DNA of 24,862 bases. Origin: JBOGFI01 sp050743365 (lineage in GTDB: Bacteria > Actinomycetota > Acidimicrobiia > IMCC26256 > JACDBD01). Both the position numbers and the translations under genes were made by a program. A model generated the notes under the pieces. It did not search any database and was not told the DNA's origin. It saw only the letters and a list, made by a program, of their open reading frames with translations. The number at the start of each line of letters is the position of its first letter. The first letter of the stretch is position 1. Below, in pieces: positions 14,380 through 22,928 of the stretch. Location of the stretch: positions 1 through 24,862 of the forward strand of contig JBOGFI010000115.1 of NCBI GenBank assembly GCA_050743365.1. The letters run 5' to 3'.

Positions 14380-15555
14380 GGCGACGACGGCGTCGGCGGG
14401 CTCGCGCTCCCAGCCTCGGAGGTCGGCGAGGCACGGGTCGTTCGAGAACACCTCGATGATGGGCTCGTCGAGGCGCAACCGCTTCTGGATCACCCGCACG
14501 TCGTTCTCCTGGTTCCACAGCATGAGCGTGACGGCCACGCCCCCCGCGCCAGCCCGGGCGGTACGACCCGAGCGGTGCAGGTACGCCTTGGCGTCCTCGG
14601 GTGGGTCGTAGTGGACGACCACGTCGACGGCGTCGATGTGAAGGCCTCGCGCCGCGACGTCGGTGGCCACCAGGACGGGTAGCTTGCCGGTGGCGAAGTC
14701 GGCCAGCGCCTTCTCGCGCGCGACCTGGCGCAGGTCGCCGTGGATGGCTCCGGCCCGCACGCCCTCGCGCCGCAGCTGCGACACCAGGCGGTCGGCGCCG
14801 CGCTTTGTGCGCACGAACACCAGCGTCCGGTCGACGCCGCTGGTGATCGCGGCCGCCACCTTGACCTTGTCCATCTGGTGCACGAAGAGGAAGCGGTGCT
14901 CCATCTCCTCGACGGTGGCTTCCTGCGAGACGACCTCGTGGTGGACGGGATCTCGCATGTAGCGGTCGACCAGTCGCTTGACCGCGCCGTCGAGCGTGGC
15001 CGAGAACAGCATGGTCTGGTGCTCGGACTCGATGCGGTGGAGCAGCTTCTGCACCTGGGGCATGAAGCCCATGTCGGCCATGCGGTCGGCCTCGTCGAGC
15101 ACGAGCACCTCCACACCCGCGACGGACAGCTCGTTGCGCTCCATGAGGTCGATGAGGCGACCGGGCGTGCCGATCACGACGTCGACGGCCTTGCGCAGCG
15201 CCTTGATCTGCGGCTCCATGGCGACGCCGCCGTAGACCGCGGTGACCCGGCGGTCGCGTACCCGCCCCAGCGGCGCGAGGACGTTCTTCACCTGGTTCGC
15301 CAGCTCACGCGTGGGCACGAGCACGAGGGCGCGGGGGCGGTGCGGCTCCGCCTTGCCGACCCGCTCGAGCAGCGGGAGGCCGAAGGCCAGGGTCTTTCCC
15401 GAGCCGGTCTTGGCCTTGCCGCACAGGTCGCGGCCGGCGAGAGCGTCGGCGATGGCGAGGGCCTGGATCGGGAACGGCTCCTCGATGCCGTCGCGTTCGA
15501 GCGCCGCGACGAGATCGGTCGAGACGCCGAGCGTCGCGAAGGTGGTGGTGCTCAC
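14377..15555 (-). CDS. DEAD-box ATP-dependent RNA helicase
   Basis: 392-residue RNA helicase with the full set of motifs. The Q motif is at EEPFPIQ (about 25-31), motif I is AKTGSGKT (48-55), Ia is PTRELANQV, and Ib is TPGRLIDL. DEAD is at 154-157, SAT at 185-187, then VFVRTKRGADRL, VATDVAARGLHI and HRSGRTARAG. It is a minimal helicase core with only a short C-terminal extension, so no dedicated RNA-binding tail is apparent. Such proteins unwind RNA in ribosome assembly, mRNA decay or cold adaptation. The GTG start at 15555 lacks a strong ribosome-binding site. The 159 bases upstream hold a -10-like hexamer and a long foldable element, suggesting RNA-level control. It converges on the crotonase gene. 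Confidence 0.95.
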   Translation of the reverse strand: MSTTTFATLGVSTDLVAALERDGIEEPFPIQALAIADALAGRDLCGKAKTGSGKTLAFGLPLLERVGKAEPHRPRALVLVPTRELANQVKNVLAPLGRVRDRRVTAVYGGVAMEPQIKALRKAVDVVIGTPGRLIDLMERNELSVAGVEVLVLDEADRMADMGFMPQVQKLLHRIESEHQTMLFSATLDGAVKRLVDRYMRDPVHHEVVSQEATVEEMEHRFLFVHQMDKVKVAAAITSGVDRTLVFVRTKRGADRLVSQLRREGVRAGAIHGDLRQVAREKALADFATGKLPVLVATDVAARGLHIDAVDVVVHYDPPEDAKAYLHRSGRTARAGAGGVAVTLMLWNQENDVRVIQKRLRLDEPIIEVFSNDPCLADLRGWEREPADAVVA

Positions 15556-15569
15556 TGGTATGGCTCGCT

Positions 15570-15648
15570 TTCGTCCTGGATGTGGTCGTGCCGCCGCATT
15601 GACCGGCGGTGGGTCGATGCTCGATGCGACTCCGGCACGACGGACGAA
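15570..15648 (-). promoter_or_regulatory. Structured 5' untranslated element of the DEAD-box gene
   Basis: Three nested inverted repeats are present. TTCGTCC/GGACGAA (15642-15648 with 15570-15576) is the outermost. GTCGTGCCG/CGGCACGAC (15633-15641 with 15585-15593) stacks directly inside it on the 5' side. An inner 9-base pairing with one mismatch (GCATCGACC/GGTCAATGC) closes on a 7-base loop. The fold ends 14 bases before the GTG, where it could affect ribosome access. TATCCT at 15703-15698 is a possible -10, giving a leader of roughly 137 bases. RNA function is inferred. Confidence 0.5.
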
Positions 15649-15714
15649 GGAGCGGTGAGTTCGACCCGCGAGCGGTGGGTGTGCTGCTCGCTGGGGAACA
15701 AGGATAGCAGACGG

Positions 15715-16527
15715 TTACGCGGCGCGGCGGTAGCGGCGCACCGCGATCGGCGCGGCGATGGCGAGGATGGCGGCGCACCAGGCGATCGCCTCGAGCACGG
15801 GGCCGGCGGTCGGGCCACCGAGCACGAGGGCGCGGGATGCCTCGACCACCACCGACAGCGGCTGGTTCTCGGCGAATGGCTGGAGCCAGCCCGGCATCGA
15901 CTCGACGGGCACGAACGCCGACGACGCGAACACGAGCGGGGCCATCACCGGGAACGCCGCCGCCTGGGCGGTCTCGGGCTCCCCCACGACGAGCCCGACG
16001 ATCGCGAACACCCACGACAGCACGTACCCGAACAGCACGAGCAGTGCGAGCGACGCCAGGAAGAGGCCGGCATTCGTGTGCACGCGGAACCCGACCGCGT
16101 AGCCGACCGCGGCCATGAGCGACACGACGAGCACGTTGCGGACGGCGTCGGCGAGGGTGCGGCCGGCGAGCACGGCCGAGCGCGCCATCGGCAGTGAGCG
16201 GAACCGCTCGATGAGGCCGGTGTTGAGGTCGCTGGCGAGCCCGATGGCCGTGTTCATGGCACCAAAGGCGACGGTCTGAGCGAACACACCCGGCATGAGG
16301 TAGTCGACGTAGGGGACACCCGGGACACGGATGGCTCCGCCGAACACGTACCGAAAGAGCAGCACGAACACGACCGGCTGGATCGTCGAGAAGATCAGCA
16401 GCTGCGGCACCCGTCGCAACGTGATGAGGTTGCGACGGGCGATCGTGAGCGTGTCGGCGACCGCGGTCAGCGGCTGGGAGCGGGACGCGCCGACGTCGGG
16501 GGTGACGACGGTGGTGGCCGCGGTCAC
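15715..16527 (-). CDS. ABC-2 type transporter permease (DrrB-like)
   Basis: 270-residue integral membrane subunit of an ABC exporter, partner of the ATPase encoded just upstream. Five or six hydrophobic segments are visible (LLIFSTIQPVVFVLLFRYVF, VLVVSLMAAVGYAVGF, LFLASLALLVLFGYVLSWVF, AAAFPVMAPLVFASSAFVPV, AIAWCAAILAIAAPIAV). The ABC-2 signature region FVPVESMPGWLQPFAENQPLS is characteristic of the DrrB/daunorubicin-resistance family. The GTG at 16527 overlaps the ATPase stop as GTGA, so the subunits are translationally coupled. The substrate is unknown. Drug, lipid or polyketide export are the usual options. Confidence 0.93.
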   Translation of the reverse strand: MTAATTVVTPDVGASRSQPLTAVADTLTIARRNLITLRRVPQLLIFSTIQPVVFVLLFRYVFGGAIRVPGVPYVDYLMPGVFAQTVAFGAMNTAIGLASDLNTGLIERFRSLPMARSAVLAGRTLADAVRNVLVVSLMAAVGYAVGFRVHTNAGLFLASLALLVLFGYVLSWVFAIVGLVVGEPETAQAAAFPVMAPLVFASSAFVPVESMPGWLQPFAENQPLSVVVEASRALVLGGPTAGPVLEAIAWCAAILAIAAPIAVRRYRRAA

Positions 16528-17507
16528 GCCGCACCTCGCGTGGTCTCGGCCGGCTCGTGGGGATCGGCGCGGCGGCCGGTGAGCGTGAGGAACACGTCGT
16601 CGAGGCTGGGCTCGCGCACCGCGAGGGTCGTGGGGGCCAATCCCTCGGCGTCGAGGACCCGCAGCGCCTCCACGAGCACCCGGGGGCCGTCCGCCACCTG
16701 GAGTCGCACGGTCGCGCCGGCATGCTCGGGCTCGCACACCCCCAGGGGGGCGAGCAGGGCCTGAGCGCGCAGGGCACCGGTCTCGGTGGGCAGGCCCACC
16801 TCGACCACGGTGCTGCCGAAGCGGGCCTTGAGCTCGGCCGCGGTGCCCTCGGCGATCACCCGCCCGTGGTCGACCACCGCGATGCGGTGCGCGAGCCGGT
16901 CGGCCTCCTCGAGGTACTGGGTGGTGAGCAGCACCGTCGTGCCGTCGGTGACGAGCTCGCCGATCATCTCCCACACGTCGGCGCGGCTGTGGGGGTCGAG
17001 GCCGGTCGTGGGCTCGTCGAGGAACAAGACCGGCGGGCGGTGCACGAGCGCGGCGGCGAGGTCGAGGCGGCGGCGCATCCCGCCGGAGTACGTGCGCACC
17101 GGGCGGTCGGCGGCCTCGGCGAGGTCGAACCGCTCGAGCAGCTCGGCGGCCCGCTCCGCGATGGCAGGGCGGGGAAGGTGCGTGAGCCGCCCGATCATGT
17201 GGAGGTTCTCGCGGCCGGTGAGGTTGCCGTCGACGGCCGCGAACTGACCCGCCAGGCCGATACGGGCCCGCACCGCACTGGGGTCGCGCAGCACGTCGAT
17301 CCCGAGCACGGTGGCCCGCCCGGCGTCGGGCCGGACGGTCGTGGTCAGCACCCGCACGGTCGTCGTCTTGCCGGCGCCGTTGGGGCCGAGGAGCCCGAGG
17401 ACGGTCCCTGCGGGCACGACGAGGTCGATCCCGTCGAGGGCGACCACGTCGCCGAAGCGCTTGCGGAGCGCCTCCACGGCGATGGCGACGTCGGTCACGC
17501 GCGCCAC
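16524..17507 (-). CDS. ABC transporter ATP-binding protein (DrrA-like)
   Basis: 327-residue ATPase energising the adjacent ABC-2 permease. Walker A is GPNGAGKT (41-48), Q-loop region LAGQFAAVDGNLTGREN, signature YSGGMRRRLDLAAALV, Walker B VLFLDEPTTGLDP, and H-loop region replaced by LLTTQYLEEADRLA, as in DrrA proteins. A C-terminal domain of about 100 residues (VEVGLPTETGALRA, SLDDVFLTLTGR) is typical of DrrA and helps couple the pump. The start is the GTG at 17507; an in-frame GTG at 17498 is equally possible, and neither has a clear ribosome-binding site. It lies 58 bases downstream of the FtsX-type permease gene on the same strand and may be in the same transcript. Confidence 0.94.
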   Translation of the reverse strand: MARVTDVAIAVEALRKRFGDVVALDGIDLVVPAGTVLGLLGPNGAGKTTTVRVLTTTVRPDAGRATVLGIDVLRDPSAVRARIGLAGQFAAVDGNLTGRENLHMIGRLTHLPRPAIAERAAELLERFDLAEAADRPVRTYSGGMRRRLDLAAALVHRPPVLFLDEPTTGLDPHSRADVWEMIGELVTDGTTVLLTTQYLEEADRLAHRIAVVDHGRVIAEGTAAELKARFGSTVVEVGLPTETGALRAQALLAPLGVCEPEHAGATVRLQVADGPRVLVEALRVLDAEGLAPTTLAVREPSLDDVFLTLTGRRADPHEPAETTRGAA

Positions 17508-17565
17508 GCTCGCGCGGATCGGACGCGCCGGTCGACATGCGGCCGGGCGAGCTGCTGGCGTCCGG

Positions 17566-20127
17566 TCATTCGGTTGCGACCGCCTCCAGGACGGCGCGCT
17601 TCGCCGCCCGGCGGGCGGGCCGGACCCCGGCCAGCACGCCGGCGATCGCGCCCGCCGCCAGCACGACGAGGAGCTGGGTCGGCGGCGCCGAGAACGTGGG
17701 CGAGAGCATGTCGCCGCCTCCCTCCGAGGCGGCCTCGACCAGGGCCCAGCCGAGGAACACGCCGAGGACGAGGCCGCCGGCGGTGCCGAACACGGCGATG
17801 ATGACCGACTCCCAGCGGACCATCGACCGGAGCTGACGCCGGGTCTGGCCGACCGCCCGCAGCAGGCCGAGCTCGCGGGTGCGTTCGTGCACGGAGAGCG
17901 CCAGCGTGTTGGCGATCCCCATGAGCGCGATGAGGATCGCGAGCGCCAGCAGCACGTACACGATGCCGAGCATCATGTTGATGCCCTGCGTCGCCGAGTC
18001 GACGTACTCCCCGCGGTCCTGCACGTCGGGCGCGCCGTAGGTCTCGGCGACCCCCTCGACCGCGGCCCTCCCCGCCTCCAGTTCGACGCCGTCGTCCAGC
18101 GCGATGAGGACGGTGGTGTCGATGTCCTGCACCGCGTGCGGCGCCCACGCCGCTCGCGTCACGAGGTAGTTGCCGGCGAGCTCGCGGGCCTCGTAGATCA
18201 CGCCGACGGTGAAGTCGGTCGTGGTGCCGTCGGAGAACGTGACCGGCACGGTGGTGCCGCGCTGCCAGCCCTGGTCGTCGGCCGTGGTCTCGGACACGGC
18301 GAGCTGCCGGTCGCCGAGGCGCTCGATCGACCCTTCGGTGACGTCGAGGTCGAGGACGTCGGCGAGCCGAGTGGGGTCGGCGATGCTGATGGTCTCGGTG
18401 TCGCGGCCGACCAGCGCCCTTCCAGTCCCGAGGCCGGTGGCGGCACTCACCTCGGGGAGCTCGCCGATGTCGCGGGCGAGCTCGGGGCTGATCCCGCCCC
18501 CGCCGAAGCGGCCGGTGGTGATGACCAGATCGCCGGTGAACGAGTTCGACACGCTGTCGTCGATCGATGTCCTCAACGACGCCGCGAAGATCGTGAACAG
18601 CGTGACGACCCCGACCCCCACCATGAGCGCGGCCGCCGTCCCCGCCGTGCGCCGCGGGTTGCGCATCGCGTTCTGGCGCGCGAGCGCGCCGGTGATTCCC
18701 CGCAGCATCGCCAGCGGCGAGCCGATGATGCCGCTGGCGCGCCGCGCGACCACGGGCCCGAACACGACGACGCCGACGATGGTGAGCAGCGCCCCCAGGC
18801 CGGCGCGGGCCAGCACGGATCCGCCGCTGCCGAGCACGGCGGTCAGCACGACGACGACGCCGATCACGGTCAGCGCCATCCCCGCCATCGCCCGTCGCGC
18901 CGAGGCGCTCGTGCGGTCGACCGAGACGTCACGGAGGGCGGCCAGCGGCGCCACCCGCGAAGCCCTCACCGCCGGGGCCACGCCCGCCAGGAGCGTGACG
19001 ACCACGCCGACGACGAGCGAGATGACGACCGCCGAGCCCTTGAACGTGAGACCGCCGGCCGGCAACGCGAACCCGAAGCTGTCGAACACGCCCTTGAGCA
19101 GGCCGGCGATGCCGAGCCCACCGAGCAGACCGGCGGCAGAGGCCACGAGGCCGACGAGCAGCGCCTCGAAGACCACCGAGGCGAGGACCTGACCGCGGCC
19201 GGCGCCGATCGCCCGCAGCAACGCGGACTCCCGGGTGCGCTGGGCGACGAGGATCGAGAACGTGTTGTAGATGCTGAACGTGGCGACGAGGAGCGCGATC
19301 CCGGCGAACACCAGGAGGAACCTCGTGAACAGCTCGAGGAACTGCTCGTTGATGTCGCTCGTGTTCTCCTCGGTGAGGCGCGCCCCCGTGATCGCCTCGA
19401 CGTCGCCGGGCAGCACAGCCGCGATTCGGCTCACCAGCTCGTCTTGGGACACGCCGGCCTGCGCTTTCACCGAGATGCTCGAGACCTGACCGGCCTGCCC
19501 CGTGATGTGCTGCTGCGCGCTCTCGAGGGTGAACGCGGTGAACGTGACCCCGCCGAGGCCGTCGGCCGAACCGAAGGTGGCGATGCCGACGATCTCGACG
19601 TCGACCGGTTCCGGGGTCTGCACCGTGGCCGTGTCGCCGACCTGGAAGTCGCCCTCCTCGGCGGCGCCGCGGTTGATCACGACCTCGTCGCCGGCGCGGG
19701 GCGCCCGCCCCTCCACCAGCCGATAGGGGTTGAGATCGGGGTCGTCGACCCAGTTGCCGGCCAGCGTCGGCGGCCCGTTCCCGCCCAGGCGGTCGCCGTC
19801 CTCGCCGACGAGCTGGCCGAAGCCCTCGATGTACGGCTCGGCGGCGGCGACGCCCTCGACGTCGTTGACGTCGTCGACGAGCGACTCGGCGACCAGGCCG
19901 CGCTGGGTGTCGGCCTCGCCCGGGTCGGTGCCGAGCGCGGTGGCCCGGCGCACCACCGCGTCGGTCCCGGCGTTCGCCTCGGCGAACAGATCGTCGAAGT
20001 TCGCCCGCAGCGTGTCGCCGAGCACGAGCGTCCCCGACAGGAATGCCACGCCGAGGAACACCGCGAGGAACGTGCCCGCGAGCCTGCGCTTATGGGCGAG
20101 GAGCCCCTTGATCGTGATCGTGCGCAT
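17566..20127 (-). CDS. FtsX/MacB-type ABC transporter permease, two-domain fused form
   Basis: 853-residue membrane protein. The first transmembrane helix is at about 16-37 (GTFLAVFLGVAFLSGTLVLG). An extracytoplasmic domain of about 220 residues follows, then three helices (about 268-292, 316-342, 365-387) forming the first FtsX core. After a linker there are two more helices (about 415-460) and a second core with its own outer domain (about 500-720). The last three helices begin at YVLLALAILIALMGIANTLA. Both cores show the NTFSILVAQRTRESALLRAIGA / NTLALSVHERTRELGLLRAVG type loop that contacts the ATPase. The ATG start is 5 bases after the stop of the ATPase gene. These transporters handle lipoproteins, peptides or antimicrobials, or act mechanically. 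The substrate is not evident. Confidence 0.93.
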   Translation of the reverse strand: MRTITIKGLLAHKRRLAGTFLAVFLGVAFLSGTLVLGDTLRANFDDLFAEANAGTDAVVRRATALGTDPGEADTQRGLVAESLVDDVNDVEGVAAAEPYIEGFGQLVGEDGDRLGGNGPPTLAGNWVDDPDLNPYRLVEGRAPRAGDEVVINRGAAEEGDFQVGDTATVQTPEPVDVEIVGIATFGSADGLGGVTFTAFTLESAQQHITGQAGQVSSISVKAQAGVSQDELVSRIAAVLPGDVEAITGARLTEENTSDINEQFLELFTRFLLVFAGIALLVATFSIYNTFSILVAQRTRESALLRAIGAGRGQVLASVVFEALLVGLVASAAGLLGGLGIAGLLKGVFDSFGFALPAGGLTFKGSAVVISLVVGVVVTLLAGVAPAVRASRVAPLAALRDVSVDRTSASARRAMAGMALTVIGVVVVLTAVLGSGGSVLARAGLGALLTIVGVVVFGPVVARRASGIIGSPLAMLRGITGALARQNAMRNPRRTAGTAAALMVGVGVVTLFTIFAASLRTSIDDSVSNSFTGDLVITTGRFGGGGISPELARDIGELPEVSAATGLGTGRALVGRDTETISIADPTRLADVLDLDVTEGSIERLGDRQLAVSETTADDQGWQRGTTVPVTFSDGTTTDFTVGVIYEARELAGNYLVTRAAWAPHAVQDIDTTVLIALDDGVELEAGRAAVEGVAETYGAPDVQDRGEYVDSATQGINMMLGIVYVLLALAILIALMGIANTLALSVHERTRELGLLRAVGQTRRQLRSMVRWESVIIAVFGTAGGLVLGVFLGWALVEAASEGGGDMLSPTFSAPPTQLLVVLAAGAIAGVLAGVRPARRAAKRAVLEAVATE

Positions 20128-20132
20128 CGCTC

Positions 20133-20900
20133 TCAGCCTCCCAACTGCTTCATCCGGTCGATCACCGTCTCCGCCGTCGGGTCGGCGAGCTCGCCGACGA
20201 TCCTCCCGTCGCCGAGGAACACCACCCGGTCCGAGTACCCGGCCGCCACCGGGTCGTGGGTGACCATGACGATCGTCTGACCGAGGTCGCGCACCGCCTG
20301 CCGCATGAAGCCAAGGATCTCCGCGCTCGACCTCGAGTCGACGTTGCCGGTGGGCTCGTCGGCGAACACGACCGCGGGCCGGCTCGCCAGCGCCCGGGCG
20401 ACCGCCACCCGCTGCTGCTGGCCGCCCGACAGCTCGCTCGGCCGGTGGGTGAGCCGGTCGCGCAGCCCCACGGTGTCGATCACGGTGTCGAGCCACGCTC
20501 GGTCGGGCCTCCGGCCCCCGAGCGCCATCGGCAGCGTGATGTTCTCGAGCGCGTCGAGGGTCGGGACGAGGTTGTAGGCCTGGAACACGAAGCCGATGCG
20601 ATCGCGGCGCAGCACCGTGAGCGCCTTGTCGGACAACGAGCCCAGCTCGACGTCGCCGAGGAACACCTGGCCCGTCGTGAGCGTGTCCAGGCCGGCGAGG
20701 CAGTGCATGAGGGTCGACTTGCCCGATCCCGAGGGGCCCATGACGGCCGTGAACCGGCCGCCGGCCATGTCGACGGTGACGTCGTCGAGAGCCCGGACCA
20801 CGGCCTCGCCCTCGCCGTAGACCTTGGTGGCGTGCTCGGCGTGGGCGGCAACGGCCGCGGTCGTGGGCGCAGGCGCGGTCGTGGTGATCGCTTGGGTCAT
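20133..20900 (-). CDS. ABC transporter ATP-binding protein (MacB/LolD/SalX type)
   Basis: 255-residue ATPase for the FtsX-type permease encoded 5 bases downstream. Walker A is GPSGSGKS (55-62), then FVFQAYNLVPTLDALENI (Q-loop), LSGGQQQRVAVARALASRP (signature), VVFADEPTGNVDS (Walker B) and IVMVTHDPVAA (H-loop). The N-terminus carries an Ala/Thr/Pro-rich extension of about 18 residues before the ATPase fold. I chose the ATG at 20900 because AAGGAG lies 7 bases upstream. The open frame runs farther, but that part has no supporting signal. A 142-base gap separates it from the response-regulator gene upstream. Confidence 0.94.
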   Translation of the reverse strand: MTQAITTTAPAPTTAAVAAHAEHATKVYGEGEAVVRALDDVTVDMAGGRFTAVMGPSGSGKSTLMHCLAGLDTLTTGQVFLGDVELGSLSDKALTVLRRDRIGFVFQAYNLVPTLDALENITLPMALGGRRPDRAWLDTVIDTVGLRDRLTHRPSELSGGQQQRVAVARALASRPAVVFADEPTGNVDSRSSAEILGFMRQAVRDLGQTIVMVTHDPVAAGYSDRVVFLGDGRIVGELADPTAETVIDRMKQLGG

Positions 20901-21042
20901 CGCGGCACTCCTTCTGATCGATGCCGACGTGGTCAGTGTCGGGGAAAGAGGCCGTGATGTCGTCCGCGTGCGAGCGGCTCTTTCGGCTACGAGCGCATGC
21001 GCAGCCACTCAGGCGCGTACGCCGCGCGTCGTAGGCGCCGCC
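20901..21042 (-). promoter_or_regulatory. Intergenic region upstream of the MacB-type operon, with palindromes
   Basis: Contains the palindromes GCGTACGC (21015-21022) and GCGCATGCGC (20993-21002). It also contains CGTAGGCGC (21030-21038), which recurs inside the inverted repeat upstream of the kinase gene. It may combine a terminator for the two-component genes with a regulator site for the transporter. No standard -10/-35 pair is evident. Confidence 0.35.
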
Positions 21043-21708
21043 CTATCGAGACCGGGGGGTCACCAGTCCCGACTCGTAGGCCAGCACCACGAGCTGGGCG
21101 CGGTCGCGAGCGTTGAGCTTCACCATCGCCCGGCTGACGTGGGTGCGGGCGGTGGCCGGGCTCACCACCAGCTCCTCGGCGATCTCCTCATTGCTCAGGC
21201 CCGCCGCTACGAGGGCCATCACCTCGCGCTCCCGGTCGGTGAGCACCGACAACGACGACGGCGACGCCGCTCGTCGCTCGGGGCGGGCGACGAACTCGGC
21301 GACCAGGCGGCGGGTGACGCCCGGCGACAGCAGGGCTTCGCCGCCGGCCACGACCCGCACCGCCCGCACGAGCTCCACCGGCTCGGTGTCCTTGACGAGG
21401 AAGCCGCTCGCCCCGGCCCGCAGCGCCTCGAACACGTACTCGTCGATCTCGAACGTGGTGAGGATGAGCACCCGAACCCCCGCGAGGTCCTCGTCGTCGA
21501 CGATCCGCCGGGTGGCCTCGAGGCCGTCGAGCACCGGCATGCGGATGTCCATCAGCACCACGTCCGGGTGAGCGGCCCGCACCACCTCGAGCGCGTCGGC
21601 GCCGTCGCCGGACTCGCCGACCACGTCGATGTCGTCCTCGGCTTCGAGCAGCACCCGGAACCCGGCTCGTACCAGGACCTGGTCGTCGGCCAGCGCGACC
21701 CGGATCAT
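21043..21708 (-). CDS. Two-component response regulator, NarL/LuxR family
   Basis: 221-residue DNA-binding response regulator. The receiver domain has the acidic pair Asp8-Asp9, the phospho-acceptor Asp54 in VLMDIRMPVLDG, a Thr in LILTTFE and Lys in FLVKDTEP. The C-terminal LuxR helix-turn-helix has LTDREREVMALVAAGLSNEE and VSPATARTHVSRAMVKL. The ATG at 21708 overlaps the kinase stop as ATGA, so the two are co-translated. Position suggests control of the downstream ABC transporter, and possibly of its own operon through the inverted repeat upstream of the kinase. Family and pairing are firm; targets are inferred. Confidence 0.96.
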   Translation of the reverse strand: MIRVALADDQVLVRAGFRVLLEAEDDIDVVGESGDGADALEVVRAAHPDVVLMDIRMPVLDGLEATRRIVDDEDLAGVRVLILTTFEIDEYVFEALRAGASGFLVKDTEPVELVRAVRVVAGGEALLSPGVTRRLVAEFVARPERRAASPSSLSVLTDREREVMALVAAGLSNEEIAEELVVSPATARTHVSRAMVKLNARDRAQLVVLAYESGLVTPRSR

Positions 21709-22883
21709 CCCGCGGCCGCGTCGTCCGGCAGTCGGGCCCACACCCGGAACCCGCCCCCCGGTCGTGGCCCCACATCGACCCGGCCGCCGACGGCCGCGGC
21801 CCGCTCCCGGATGCCGACGATGCCGTGGCCGACGTGGTAGGCGTGCCATGCGCCGTTGGGGCCCCGCCCGTCGTCGACGACCTCGATCTCCACCGAGGCC
21901 GGGCCGTAGGCGACCGACACCGTCGCCGTGGCCGGGCCCGCGTGGCGCACCACGTTGGTGAGCGACTCCTGGACGATCCGGTAGGCCGCCAGGTCGACGG
22001 CCGGCGGCAGCGGGCGGGCATCGCCGCGCACGCTGACGTCGACGGGGAGCCCGCCTCGCACGGCGGTGTCGACCAGCGTGTCGAGCTGGGCGAGGCTCGG
22101 CGCCGGGCCGCGGGGCGCCGCCTCCTCTCCTTCCCCTTGGCGGAGGAGGCCGAGTGTGGCCCGCAGCTCCCCCAACGCCGTCTTGCTGGTCTGCTTGATC
22201 GCCAGCAGCGCCTCCCGTGCCTGCTCGGGGTGCCGGTCGATCACGTGCGCGGCCGCCCCGGACTGCACGTTGATGCTGGCGATGCTGTGGGCCACCACGT
22301 CGTGGAGGTCCCGGGCGATCCGCAGCCGCTCCTCGACGACCCGGCGGCGGGCCTCCTCCTCCCGGGTCTCCTCGAGGTACCGGGCCCGCTCCTCGAGGCC
22401 GGCCAGGTAGGCCCGGCGGCTGCGGACGGCCTCGCCCAGGAACACGGCGACCGCCGCCCAGCTCGCGAACAGGAGGTGCATCGCACCCAGCTCCGAGCCG
22501 GTCCCGCCCAGCCGGCCGGGCACGAAGATCGCCACCGTGGCCGCGACGGCGAGCGGCACCGAGCGGCGGCGCTCGCTGGTGGTCGCCACCGTGTAGATCG
22601 CGACCCAGGAGGTCACGAACACGGGCCCTCCCGGGTAGTCGCGCACGCTGTAGACGACGAGCGCCAGGGTGACCGCCGCGACGACCGCCACCGGCCATCG
22701 CCGCCGCCAGGCCAGCGCGCCCCCGGCGACCACGATGGCCGCGTACCCGAGCACGTCGAGACCCCGACCGTCGTGTTGGTCGGACGCGATCTTCGCCGTG
22801 ACCGCGAGGATCCCACCCGTGAGGGCCAGCGCCACCAAGGCGTCGAGCGCGTACGACCGGCGCGAGGAGGAGAACACGTCCAC
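21705..22883 (-). CDS. Sensor histidine kinase, HisKA_3 (NarL-pair) type
   Basis: 392-residue membrane kinase. There are four or five hydrophobic segments in the first 150 residues and no large extracytoplasmic loop, so the signal is probably sensed within or at the membrane. A coiled segment rich in Glu/Arg (about 161-187) leads to the dimerisation H-box RIARDLHDVVAHS with phospho-accepting His near 194. The HATPase domain has IVQESLTNVVRHAG (N-box), VVDDGRGP (G1) and HGIVGIRERAAAVGG (G2). I prefer the GTG at 22883 because TACCGT (22896-22891) lies 7 bases upstream, the spacing of a leaderless actinobacterial start. The frame extends to an upstream ATG at 22973, but that stretch is unlike kinase sequence and carries the inverted repeat. 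Confidence 0.92.
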   Translation of the reverse strand: MDVFSSSRRSYALDALVALALTGGILAVTAKIASDQHDGRGLDVLGYAAIVVAGGALAWRRRWPVAVVAAVTLALVVYSVRDYPGGPVFVTSWVAIYTVATTSERRRSVPLAVAATVAIFVPGRLGGTGSELGAMHLLFASWAAVAVFLGEAVRSRRAYLAGLEERARYLEETREEEARRRVVEERLRIARDLHDVVAHSIASINVQSGAAAHVIDRHPEQAREALLAIKQTSKTALGELRATLGLLRQGEGEEAAPRGPAPSLAQLDTLVDTAVRGGLPVDVSVRGDARPLPPAVDLAAYRIVQESLTNVVRHAGPATATVSVAYGPASVEIEVVDDGRGPNGAWHAYHVGHGIVGIRERAAAVGGRVDVGPRPGGGFRVWARLPDDAAAG

Positions 22884-22890
22884 GCCGCCA

Positions 22891-22896
22891 ACGGTA
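22891..22896 (-). promoter_or_regulatory. -10 element for leaderless kinase mRNA
   Basis: TACCGT on the minus strand fits TANNNT and ends 7 bases before the GTG at 22883, the same geometry as at 12307-12320. No Shine-Dalgarno precedes this GTG. Confidence 0.4.
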
Positions 22897-22928
22897 CGAC
22901 CTCGGGACCCTGCTGACATCCGACCGCA

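Noticed and set aside
17311..20280. A 989-codon plus-strand open frame opposite the ABC genes
   Set aside because: It is antisense to the DrrA-type ATPase and FtsX-type permease, has biased composition (Arg, Asp, Gly) and crosses real gene boundaries.
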